From an uncultured bacterium (GTDB taxonomy: Bacteria > Cyanobacteriota > Vampirovibrionia > Gastranaerophilales > Gastranaerophilaceae), in NCBI GenBank assembly GCA_948684385.1, contig CAPQCU010000002.1:157734-221733 (forward strand): a stretch of 64,000 nucleotides of DNA, read 5' to 3'. The position numbers and the translations under genes were made by a program. This document shows, piece after piece, positions 58,401 to 64,000 of the stretch (the first letter of the stretch is position 1; each line of letters begins with the position of its first letter). Under the pieces are notes generated by a model, which ran no database searches, had not been told where the DNA came from, and was given only the letters and a program-made list of their open reading frames with translations.

Positions 58401-59402
58401 ATGAAATTAACTGTACTGGGGCCCGGATGCTGGGGATTAACATTAGCCTGGCTAATGAACAACAATTTTGAAGATATCGTAATCTGGGGAAGAGAATGCG
58501 ATTTAAACGAAGATTTAGTCGTAAATAAACACTGCTCAAAACCGCTTGAAGTACAGTTAGACAAGAAAGTTGAATTCACCTCTGACTTAAAAAAAGCAAT
58601 TGAAGGAGCTGACATAATACTCTCAGTTGTCGCAACAGGCGGAGTTCGTCCGGTTTGCGAACAGCTTAAAGCAGCAGGAATCAATCCAAACGTACCTTTA
58701 GTAAACGCTTCAAAAGGGCTCGAGTTAAACACCCTTATGCGTATGTCAGAAGTTATTAAAGACGTACTGCCTGAGCAGAAAGTTGTAATCCTGTCAGGCC
58801 CGACTCTTGCAAAAGAAGTGCTTCAAGGCAAGCCAACCGCAGCTTCTGTTGCCTGCGAAGATATGGAAACAGCTGAGTTCGTCCAAAGAGCCTGCAATGT
58901 TCCAAACAAATTCCGTCTCTACACAAACTCAGACGTAATTGGAGTTGAGCTCGGAGGAAGCTTAAAAAACGTAATTGCCATTGCTTCCGGTTTTGCACAC
59001 ACAATGGATTTAGGCGACAACTGCATGGGCTCTCTTTTAACACGCGGGATGGCAGAAATAGTAAGGCTCTCAGTTAAGCTCGGCGCAAATCCGTCTACCT
59101 TATACGGGCTATCCGGAATGGGCGATTTAATTGCAACCTGCTCCAGCCCGATGTCCAGAAACTACACAGTAGGTGCAATGCTCGGAAAAGGAAAGAAAAT
59201 TAATGATATTTTAAATGAATTAGGTTCAGTAGCAGAAGGAGTTAAAACTTCTAAAGCAGTCTGCGATCTGGCAGAAAAGCTAGGGCTTGAAGTTCCTGTA
59301 TCAAGCGCTATTTACGAAGCTGTTTACACAGATATTACACCGCAGGAAGTTCTATCTAAGCTTATGAACAGAAAACTCAAAAAGGAAGAAAGCTATGATT
59401 AA
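58401..59402 (+). CDS. gpsA: Glycerol-3-phosphate dehydrogenase [NAD(P)+]
   Basis: Makes sn-glycerol-3-phosphate for phospholipids. 333 residues from the Met at 58401. Nucleotide fold GPGCWGLTLAWLM (usual GxGxxG, here GPGCWG), NASKGLE (~110), SGPTLAKEV (~140), ELGGSLKNVIAIASGFAHTM (catalytic Lys, ~195), LSGMGDLIATCSSPMSRNYT (~245) and GVKTSKAVCDLAE (~285). Ribosome site GAGGGG. It overlaps the PSP1 gene by 8 nt. Confidence 0.95.
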   Translation: MKLTVLGPGCWGLTLAWLMNNNFEDIVIWGRECDLNEDLVVNKHCSKPLEVQLDKKVEFTSDLKKAIEGADIILSVVATGGVRPVCEQLKAAGINPNVPLVNASKGLELNTLMRMSEVIKDVLPEQKVVILSGPTLAKEVLQGKPTAASVACEDMETAEFVQRACNVPNKFRLYTNSDVIGVELGGSLKNVIAIASGFAHTMDLGDNCMGSLLTRGMAEIVRLSVKLGANPSTLYGLSGMGDLIATCSSPMSRNYTVGAMLGKGKKINDILNELGSVAEGVKTSKAVCDLAEKLGLEVPVSSAIYEAVYTDITPQEVLSKLMNRKLKKEESYD

Positions 59403-60327
59403 ATACGCGGTTAAATACCTTAAAAATACTTTCGTTCCTCTAAAATGTCCTGATAACATAAACCTTGACGACGGTGCTTTAATCCTCGCCCGAACAGAAA
59501 AAGGCGAAGAAGTCTTAAAAGCATTCCTCGTTAACAAAGATGTTGCAAAGCTTTTTGAAAGCTCTTCAAAAACTCCGGCTCCTTTTGAGTTTATCAGAAT
59601 AATGACTCAAGAAGATATGATGATTTTAGAAGAGCTTAAGAAAGAAGAAGTAACTTCTTTTTTCAAGTGCAAAGACTTAGTCAAAAAGCATCACTTAAAC
59701 ATGAACCTTGTTCAGTGCAGAATTACATTCGACAGAAGAAAAATTTCGTTCTACTACACAGCTCCGGAGCGTGTCGATTTCAGAGAACTTTTAAAAGATT
59801 TAACACAGGTATTCAAAAGAATGCGCATAGACCTTCGCCATATCGGAGTTCGTGACGAATCTTCAATAATGGACGGGACCGGCATCTGCGGAAAGCCTTT
59901 CTGCTGCTCTTCTTATTTAAGAAAATTTGAATCAATTAACGTAAAGCTCGCAAAAGACCAGGGAATGCCAATCGCGCCTTCAAAAATTTCCGGAACTTGC
60001 GGAAGGCTCTTATGCTGTCTGACTTACGAATACTCAAACTACATCGAAGCCGCAAAAGGTATGCCTCCAGTAGGTTCAACAGTTATGACTCCTGCAGGGC
60101 TGGGAAAAGTTTGTTATATTCAATTCTTAAATAATGCCGTAGCAGTAAAATTTGAGGACGGTAAGATAAAAGAATTCACCAAATCAGATATTGAAATGGT
60201 TGATGCTGATGTTAATGTAGATATAGAAGTACCAAGAATTACAAACTACTCTGTTGATGAAAAAGTTGACGCGAAACAGCTCAAACAGCTTGAAGACGAC
60301 AGAAACAGCTCAACAGGAAATGTATAA
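59395..60327 (+). CDS. PSP1-domain protein (YaaT/RicT-like)
   Basis: 310 residues. Cysteine motifs GICGKPFCCSSYLRKFESIN and SGTCGRLLCCLTYEYSNYI are the PSP1 signature. YaaT/RicT proteins in other bacteria affect biofilm formation, sporulation and RNA processing, with Fe-S binding by these cysteines. The N-terminal part (VKYLKNTFVPLKCPDNINLD) is typical. It overlaps gpsA and is followed by a SIMPL gene at 11 bp. Confidence 0.9.
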   Translation: MIKYAVKYLKNTFVPLKCPDNINLDDGALILARTEKGEEVLKAFLVNKDVAKLFESSSKTPAPFEFIRIMTQEDMMILEELKKEEVTSFFKCKDLVKKHHLNMNLVQCRITFDRRKISFYYTAPERVDFRELLKDLTQVFKRMRIDLRHIGVRDESSIMDGTGICGKPFCCSSYLRKFESINVKLAKDQGMPIAPSKISGTCGRLLCCLTYEYSNYIEAAKGMPPVGSTVMTPAGLGKVCYIQFLNNAVAVKFEDGKIKEFTKSDIEMVDADVNVDIEVPRITNYSVDEKVDAKQLKQLEDDRNSSTGNV

Positions 60328-60338
60328 AGGAGAAAATA

Positions 60339-61058
60339 ATGTTAGAAAGAATCGAAAAATTACAAATCATTTCATTAGGCGTACTAATCGCACTTGGACT
60401 TGTTGTTTCAACAAAAATGGTTGCATCAAGCATTTCAAATAACGTAATCTCTGTAACCGGCTCTGCTTACGAAATTGTAAAATCAGACTCAGGTTCGTTA
60501 AGTTTTGATATCGTAACAAAACGTACAACAAAACAAGAAGCTTACACAGCAATGCAATCTCAAATTAAAATTGTTGAAGAATACCTGAAAGAAAAACAAA
60601 TTAAAAATATCGACAGAAGAACCGTAAACGGCTATTATAATTACAAAAGAGATTTTAACGGAGCCTACACAAACACTCCGGAATCTTATAATCTGTCTCA
60701 GCCTTTCACAATCAGCTCTGATAATGTTGAATTGATTAAAGAAATTTCAAATGACATTACAAGCCTTATCAATAAAGGTGTAGACATAAACGTATACTCA
60801 CCATCTTATGCGTATTCAAAACTTCCTGAGCTGAAAGTTTCGCTTCTTGAAAAAGCTTCAAACGATGCACGTGACAGAGCTTCTTCTATGCTCAAAGCAA
60901 CTCACAACAGCGTAGGCAAAATTCAATCAGTTCGTATGGGCGTGTATCAAATAACACCGGTTGATTCAACAGATGTTTCCGATATTGGAGTAAATGACTC
61001 TTCTTCAATAGACAAGAAAGTTACAGCGGTTGCAAATGTGTCTTTTAAAATTAAATAG
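60339..61058 (+). CDS. SIMPL/DUF541 membrane-anchored protein
   Basis: 239 residues. N-terminal helix LQIISLGVLIALGLVVSTKM, then the SIMPL fold ISVTGSAYEIVKSDSGSLSF, IVEEYLKEKQIKNIDRRTVN, LLEKASNDARDRASSMLKAT and a final AVANVSFKIK strand. SIMPL proteins are periplasmic, of unclear function, and form ring-like oligomers. Ribosome site AAAGGAGAAA. Third gene of the gpsA-PSP1-SIMPL operon. Confidence 0.88.
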   Translation: MLERIEKLQIISLGVLIALGLVVSTKMVASSISNNVISVTGSAYEIVKSDSGSLSFDIVTKRTTKQEAYTAMQSQIKIVEEYLKEKQIKNIDRRTVNGYYNYKRDFNGAYTNTPESYNLSQPFTISSDNVELIKEISNDITSLINKGVDINVYSPSYAYSKLPELKVSLLEKASNDARDRASSMLKATHNSVGKIQSVRMGVYQITPVDSTDVSDIGVNDSSSIDKKVTAVANVSFKIK

Positions 61059-61119
61059 TATTGCAATCTTCCGTAAAAAGTGTTAATATTAAGGTATCAC
61101 AAATTAAGAAGAGGATATT

Positions 61120-61299
61120 ATGGATATTAGCTCAGTAGGCGGAAGCGCCTTAACCCCGGAAGTACAAGCTCAGTACGCAGTTAAATGCATTCAAATGGCA
61201 AGACAATCAGATGCAGTAATCGGAAATCTAATTCAAGATACTGTAGAGATTTCAAAAGAAGCAATGGACAAGTACATTGCTGAGAGAGGTAAGGGGTAA
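61120..61299 (+). CDS. Small YjfB-like putative motility protein
   Basis: 59 residues, not long enough for standard ORF cutoffs. It begins MDISSVGGSALTPEVQAQYA, which matches the N-terminal pattern of YjfB-type small motility proteins (MDI...S), continues VKCIQMARQSDAVIGNLIQD and ends KYIAERGKG. GAGGA lies 5 nt before the ATG. The stop codon TAA is inside GGGGTAAATA, a copy of the intergenic repeat. It follows the SIMPL gene by ~60 bp and may have its own promoter (TTAATATTAAGG region). Confidence 0.6.
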   Translation: MDISSVGGSALTPEVQAQYAVKCIQMARQSDAVIGNLIQDTVEISKEAMDKYIAERGKG

Positions 61300-61340
61300 A
61301 TAAAGAGGGTAAATGAAGGGGTTGGTAATTCAAACCTACT
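61293..61340 (+). repeat. Degenerate repeat-family copy after the YjfB-like gene
   Basis: GGGGTAAATAAAGAGGGTAA then ATGAAGGGGTTGGTAATTC and ACCTACTAAC. The first GGGGTAA contains the stop codon. The ACTACAAG core is decayed. Confidence 0.5.
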
Positions 61341-61352
61341 AACTAAAATTAA

Positions 61353-61383
61353 AAAAAATACCGGCAAAAGCCGGTATTTTTTT
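61353..61383 (+). terminator. Terminator
   Basis: AAAAAATACCGGC AAAA GCCGGTATTTTTTT, a strong stem with a T-run, ends the YjfB-like transcript. Confidence 0.9.
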
Positions 61384-61473
61384 GTCTCCAATCAGGCTAA
61401 TACAGACTAATACAAAAGTCTAATTTAAAAATTTCCACATGGGTGATAATAAAAATGGAAATGGAAAGGAGAC

Positions 61474-61701
61474 ATGAATATGTTACACATTATCAGATAC
61501 ACCGCACTTGCTCTTGTATTATTAGGAGCTCTTAACTGGGGGTTAGTAGGTATATTTAACTTCGACTTAGTAGCCCGAATTTTTGGAGACATGTCTGTTG
61601 TAACAAGAGCTATTTACATCTTAATCGGTGTCAGTGCATTCTTTGCAGGACTCGGAAGCTACGCGTGCTACAGAGATAATATTACAGTTGAATATGAATA
61701 A
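61474..61701 (+). CDS. DUF378-family small membrane protein
   Basis: 75 residues, two helices: IIRYTALALVLLGALNWGLV and VVTRAIYILIGVSAFFAGLG, with the family features LGALNWGLVGIF and NFDLVARIFG. It ends CYRDNITVEYE. Ribosome site AAAGGAGAC. Its function is unknown; a strong 40-bp palindromic terminator follows. It looks monocistronic. Confidence 0.88.
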   Translation: MNMLHIIRYTALALVLLGALNWGLVGIFNFDLVARIFGDMSVVTRAIYILIGVSAFFAGLGSYACYRDNITVEYE

Positions 61702-61741
61702 GGCGAAAAAAAGACCGGTTTAAACCGGTCTTTTTTTCGCC
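61702..61741. terminator. 40-nt perfect palindrome terminator
   Basis: GGCGAAAAAAAGACCGGTTT followed by its complement, centred on ACCGGTTTAAACCGGT, with a T-run on both strands. It starts at the DUF378 stop codon. Confidence 0.85.
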
Positions 61742-61770
61742 TTGTCGGGTAATATAAAATCATCCCCCAT

Positions 61771-61874
61771 GGTAATAGATTTGAACCCGTAATTTAGGTT
61801 TAATAATTGTATTAAATCTTTTTCATACTTCCAGCTATTCTTAATTCCAAGAGCCTTTATGGCTCTTTTTTTTA
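61771..61874 (+). ncRNA. Candidate small RNA, copy B
   Basis: Matches 14153-14252: GGTAATAGATTT, 28 nt to the hairpin TTTAATA ATTG TATTAAA (61799-61816), the same 34 nt, then terminator AGAGCC TTTAT GGCTCT with eight T. Stems are unchanged, loops differ. The 16-nt stretch after GGTAATAGATTT differs completely, so the two RNAs would have different 5' ends and the same 3' half. As in copy A, repeat-family units follow. Confidence 0.5.
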
Positions 61875-61876
61875 TT

Positions 61877-61983
61877 TCAATATTCTTACAAGTCTATAAG
61901 TATTACTACCGACCAAATGTATTTACCCCCGCACGTAGATACACTGCCAAGTCGGTATTGCAACTACAAACTGGTATTATATA
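61877..61983 (-). repeat. Two repeat-family units (type 2)
   Basis: A degenerate unit ending ATTTACCCCC (61930), then GCACGTAGATACACTGCCAA (61931) with GGTATTGCAACTACAAACTG. Same order of small RNA then repeats as at 14263. The unit reaches the stop of the acetyltransferase gene. Confidence 0.65.
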
Positions 61984-62534
61984 GTTCTAATCAACTTGCA
62001 GGGATTACCTACGGCAACAGAATTGGCAGGAATATCCTTCACGACAACACTTCCAGCACCGACTACACAATTATCACCAATAGTTACACCCGGAAGAACC
62101 GTAACATTCCCGCCAAACCAAACATTATTCCCGACTTTTATAGGCTTTGCCATTTCTATACCTTTGTTTCTCTCTTCTGCTTCCAAAGGATGTGATGCTG
62201 TATAAAATCCGCAATTAGGACCAATAAATACATTGTCTCCAAAAATAACTTTTGCAGGATCCAAAATTACTAAATTATGATTTGAATAAAAGTTTTCACC
62301 AATTTCTATATTATAGCCATAATCACAATAAAAATTAGGCTCTATCAAAAAACTATTTTTTGTTTTTCCAAGAATTTGTTTTAAAATTGAATTTTTCTCT
62401 TCAAAATTATCATACTGAAGATTATTATATTTCTGGCATAAAACTTTGCACTTTATACGCTCCGCTTTTAAACTCTCATCATAATTAGCATCATACAAAA
62501 GTCCTTGAAGCATTTTTTCTTTTTCAGTAAACAT
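61977..62534 (-). CDS. Maltose/galactoside O-acetyltransferase-type protein
   Basis: 185 residues from the Met at 62534 (AAAGGAGGGAG upstream). N-terminal Mac domain (MLQGLLYDANYDESLKAERI), then left-handed beta-helix hexapeptides (FGDNVFIGPNCGFYTASHPL, with the catalytic His; KVGNNVWFGGNVTVLPGVTI; GDNCVVGAGSVVVKDIPANS). It acetylates a sugar, acceptor unknown; possibly LacA/Maa. It is isolated, with a terminator-like palindrome upstream. Confidence 0.9.
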   Translation of the reverse strand: MFTEKEKMLQGLLYDANYDESLKAERIKCKVLCQKYNNLQYDNFEEKNSILKQILGKTKNSFLIEPNFYCDYGYNIEIGENFYSNHNLVILDPAKVIFGDNVFIGPNCGFYTASHPLEAEERNKGIEMAKPIKVGNNVWFGGNVTVLPGVTIGDNCVVGAGSVVVKDIPANSVAVGNPCKLIRTI

Positions 62535-62562
62535 AATACTCCCTCCTTTAAATATTATAACA

Positions 62563-62597
62563 ATAAAACGGTGGGAATTTATTTCCCACCGTTTTAT
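62563..62597. terminator. Terminator between the repeat-protein gene and the acetyltransferase
   Basis: ATAAAACGGTGGGAA/TTCCCACCGTTTTAT, 15-bp perfect arms with a 5-nt loop. It lies 5 bp past the stop at 62602. Confidence 0.85.
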
Positions 62598-62601
62598 CAT
62601 A

Positions 62602-63117
62602 TTATATACGCAAAGCCCCGCCAGGAATAATTTTGCTGCAAGCACTCTCCATTTTTCCATAAGTAGATATCGTACCATAAGAACCATCAGCTAATTTTTC
62701 ACTAAAAGTTGTTTGTATATATCTGCCGGTGTCATCAATACCAACCCGATTTCCACCGACAATTCCGGTTTTCATTCTATCAACATTCATATCATGCCCC
62801 GCAGATTTGAATTGAGTAGCAAGGCTTTCAAGAAATCCTCGTTCAGTCACTGCAGCATCTTTTGGAACAACTTTACTCCCAACTCCAAATCTTGTTCCTA
62901 AATTGCTAATTGTCGCTATATCACCATTTTTTAAACGAGTACCGCTTGTAACAATAAAATTTCCGACATCGTCAATGCCTAATATACGACCTTCAACAAT
63001 ACCCGTTTTCAATCTTGATGTATTTAACGGAAAGTTCAATTGCTTTGCTAAGTTTTCAAAAAAAGCCGGAAGCTGTTTTGACGTTAAACCTTCAATAATA
63101 GCCTGTAAATTTTTCAT
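62602..63117 (-). CDS. Unknown protein made of two tandem copies of one ~70-residue domain
   Basis: 171 residues. Repeat 1 (~18-86): FFENLAKQLN, SRLKTGIVEGRILGIDDVGN, LKNGDIATISNLG, KVVP. Repeat 2 (~95-166): FLESLATQFK, DRMKTGIVGGNRVGIDDTGR, LADGSYGTISTYG, KIIP. No signal peptide or membrane segment. The GIDD.G and G.GTIS motifs are identical in both. I recognise no family. GGGGA lies before the ATG, and an 11-copy pentanucleotide array lies 84 bp upstream. Confidence 0.65.
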   Translation of the reverse strand: MKNLQAIIEGLTSKQLPAFFENLAKQLNFPLNTSRLKTGIVEGRILGIDDVGNFIVTSGTRLKNGDIATISNLGTRFGVGSKVVPKDAAVTERGFLESLATQFKSAGHDMNVDRMKTGIVGGNRVGIDDTGRYIQTTFSEKLADGSYGTISTYGKMESACSKIIPGGALRI

Positions 63118-63200
63118 AATAAATCCCCTTTATATTTTGTCTTACATCATACGCATATATAATCAAAACCTCATAAATTTCTAAAATTGCGCATCATTTT

Positions 63201-63257
63201 TCACATCACATCACATCACATCACATCACATCACATCACATCACATCACATCACATC
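63201..63257. repeat. Pentanucleotide tandem array (TCACA x11)
   Basis: Eleven exact TCACA units then TC. It lies between two divergent genes (starts 63117 and 63395). Such arrays change length by slippage. Confidence 0.95.
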
Positions 63258-63394
63258 TAGCATTATCAGTGAATTCCAGTCATTTATATCTATCAGAAAA
63301 TTCATCTTTACATTTCGTTACACTAATAATACTAGCCAGCTAACCGATACAATATAAAAAATTTTTATTATACAAATAAACTAGAAGGTTGATT

Positions 63395-63577
63395 TTGAAA
63401 GAAAAAGAAATAATTAAATTGCTTATAGAAGGTAAAAATAAAAACCAAATAGCTGGTGAACTTAACATTTCACGCAGTGAAACAGAATTTGAAATCAAAA
63501 AGATATATGAAAAATACAAAGTAAATAATAGAATTCAACTTGTTATAGCTTACAATAATAATTTTAAAGTTTCATAA
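63395..63577 (+). CDS. Stand-alone LuxR/GerE-type HTH protein
   Basis: 60 residues from the TTG at 63395, with AAGG 6 nt upstream. Helix-turn-helix: EIIKLLIEGKNKNQIAGELN, ISRSETEFEIKKIYEKYKVN, IQLVIAY. This is the DNA-binding domain of a NarL-type regulator with no receiver. It may be a free regulator of the neighbouring genes. Upstream lies the TCACA array, and a terminator follows. Confidence 0.75.
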   Translation: MKEKEIIKLLIEGKNKNQIAGELNISRSETEFEIKKIYEKYKVNNRIQLVIAYNNNFKVS

Positions 63578-63608
63578 CAAGAAAACCAAGCAAACCCTTT
63601 CACAAAAG

Positions 63609-63633
63609 AAAGAACCTCTGTTGAGGTTCTTTT
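63609..63633. terminator. Terminator between convergent genes
   Basis: AAAGAACCTC TGTT GAGGTTCTTT, 10-bp stem with T-run on the plus strand and A/T flank on the minus. Confidence 0.85.
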
Positions 63634-63654
63634 GCTTATACAATTCTGCTTTTG

Positions 63655-63945
63655 CTATTTTTTATACGCATTTTTAGCCGCTTGTTTTGCAATTTCAGCG
63701 GCCTTTTTCTCAGCCATTTGGTAAACAGCTATAGTGGCTGCATCTCGAATTAACATTTCTTTGATTTCTTCTTTCGGGCGGCCTTCGCGTACTGCTCTTG
63801 ATATTGGATTATTCATTTGATCAATAATTTTCAATGGAATAGTATCTTTTTTTGAAAGTTTATCAACCATTCTTGCTAAACTTTTTTTGCCTTTAAAAGC
63901 TGTTGCCTGTGATTGAGTCGCTGTTACGGGGTTAATTGTCGTCAT
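63655..63945 (-). CDS. Hypothetical small protein with F-x-G leader
   Basis: 96 residues from the Met at 63945, with AAGGAG upstream. Leader MTTINPVTATQSQATAFKGK resembles those at 37133 and 40816. The rest is one helical domain (ARMVDKLSKKDTIPLKIIDQ, AATIAVYQMAEKKAAEIAKQ) with a lysine-rich end. No known family. Convergent with the LuxR-type gene, with a terminator between them. Confidence 0.55.
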   Translation of the reverse strand: MTTINPVTATQSQATAFKGKKSLARMVDKLSKKDTIPLKIIDQMNNPISRAVREGRPKEEIKEMLIRDAATIAVYQMAEKKAAEIAKQAAKNAYKK

Positions 63946-64000
63946 AGTATACACTCCTTTTTCATTTTCTACACCATACATTTATTAAAACACAAAGGAC

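Noticed and set aside
61771..61800. tRNA fragment (GGTTCAAATC on the minus strand)
   Set aside because: Only a T-loop-like string; no cloverleaf can be formed around it.
63201..63257. CRISPR-like array
   Set aside because: Units are 5 bp with no spacers; it is a simple tandem repeat.

Overview
The window is a low-GC (by eye about 35-37%), densely coded piece of a bacterial chromosome using the standard code. The gene mix is: MinC-MinD-MinE; flagellar rod genes flgB-flgC-fliE under a private two-component system; pseudopilin; PC4, PSP1, DedA, DUF3137/LemA, DUF4127 and YqeG families; both ClpB and ClpC; and many lineage-specific proteins with short leaders. This suggests a non-photosynthetic relative of cyanobacteria (Vampirovibrionia/Melainabacteria, most like gut Gastranaerophilales). 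That placement is inference from family content and composition, not from a marker gene.

Layout. 1-9.9 kb: end of a FlgC-like gene, a divergent prephenate dehydratase homologue, a DHA2 transporter with two small secreted proteins, the minCDE operon (MinC and MinE carry long acidic segments), an MCE/MlaD protein, pgi and a DedA protein. 9.9-22 kb: a CheR-like methyltransferase, a ferritin-like protein, an accessory patch around tRNA-Arg(UCU) (ParB-like protein, EVE-like/HNH nuclease, small-RNA-like element, repeats), a signalling operon (PC4, histidine kinase, REC-GGDEF-REC), a relic nuclease, a ribbon-helix-helix gene, a HigBA-like toxin-antitoxin pair, and a REC-PAS kinase with a NarL regulator. 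22-38 kb: prfB, tmk, DUF3137/LemA, a lytic transglycosylase, an aminotransferase, YqeG, U32 peptidase, DUF4127, an SNase next to an XRE regulator, and clpB. 38-50 kb: glyA, a WecA/TagO-type transferase, EF-hand and GNAT-like proteins, the flagellar operon, a pseudopilin, and an ECF sigma factor with a zinc-finger anti-sigma. 50-64 kb: clpC, a HEPN/MNT pair beside DUF3137 genes, pheT, an HD-GYP-like gene, gpsA, PSP1, SIMPL, a YjfB-like small protein, DUF378, an O-acetyltransferase, a tandem-duplicated unknown protein and small regulators.

Three patterns run across the whole window and are not explained by the genes. (1) Seven genes or more, several inside operons, have a sigma70-like -10 hexamer ending exactly 6 nt before an ATG and no Shine-Dalgarno sequence, which predicts leaderless mRNAs made from one fixed geometry. 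(2) An intergenic repeat family starts with GGGGTAAAT, often right at or across a stop codon, and contains the core ACTACAAG in either orientation. At least eleven cores were found at eight loci. (3) Two distant loci (14.15 and 61.77 kb) share a roughly 100-nt element with conserved stems, variable loops, a perfectly conserved 34-nt middle and a terminator, each followed by the repeat family. These look like sibling small RNAs.

Several enzyme families are represented by copies that lack catalytic residues: the PDT homologue, an M48-like protein, a histidine-phosphatase homologue and a GGDEF domain. All coordinates, motifs and repeats were read by eye; no database search was run.
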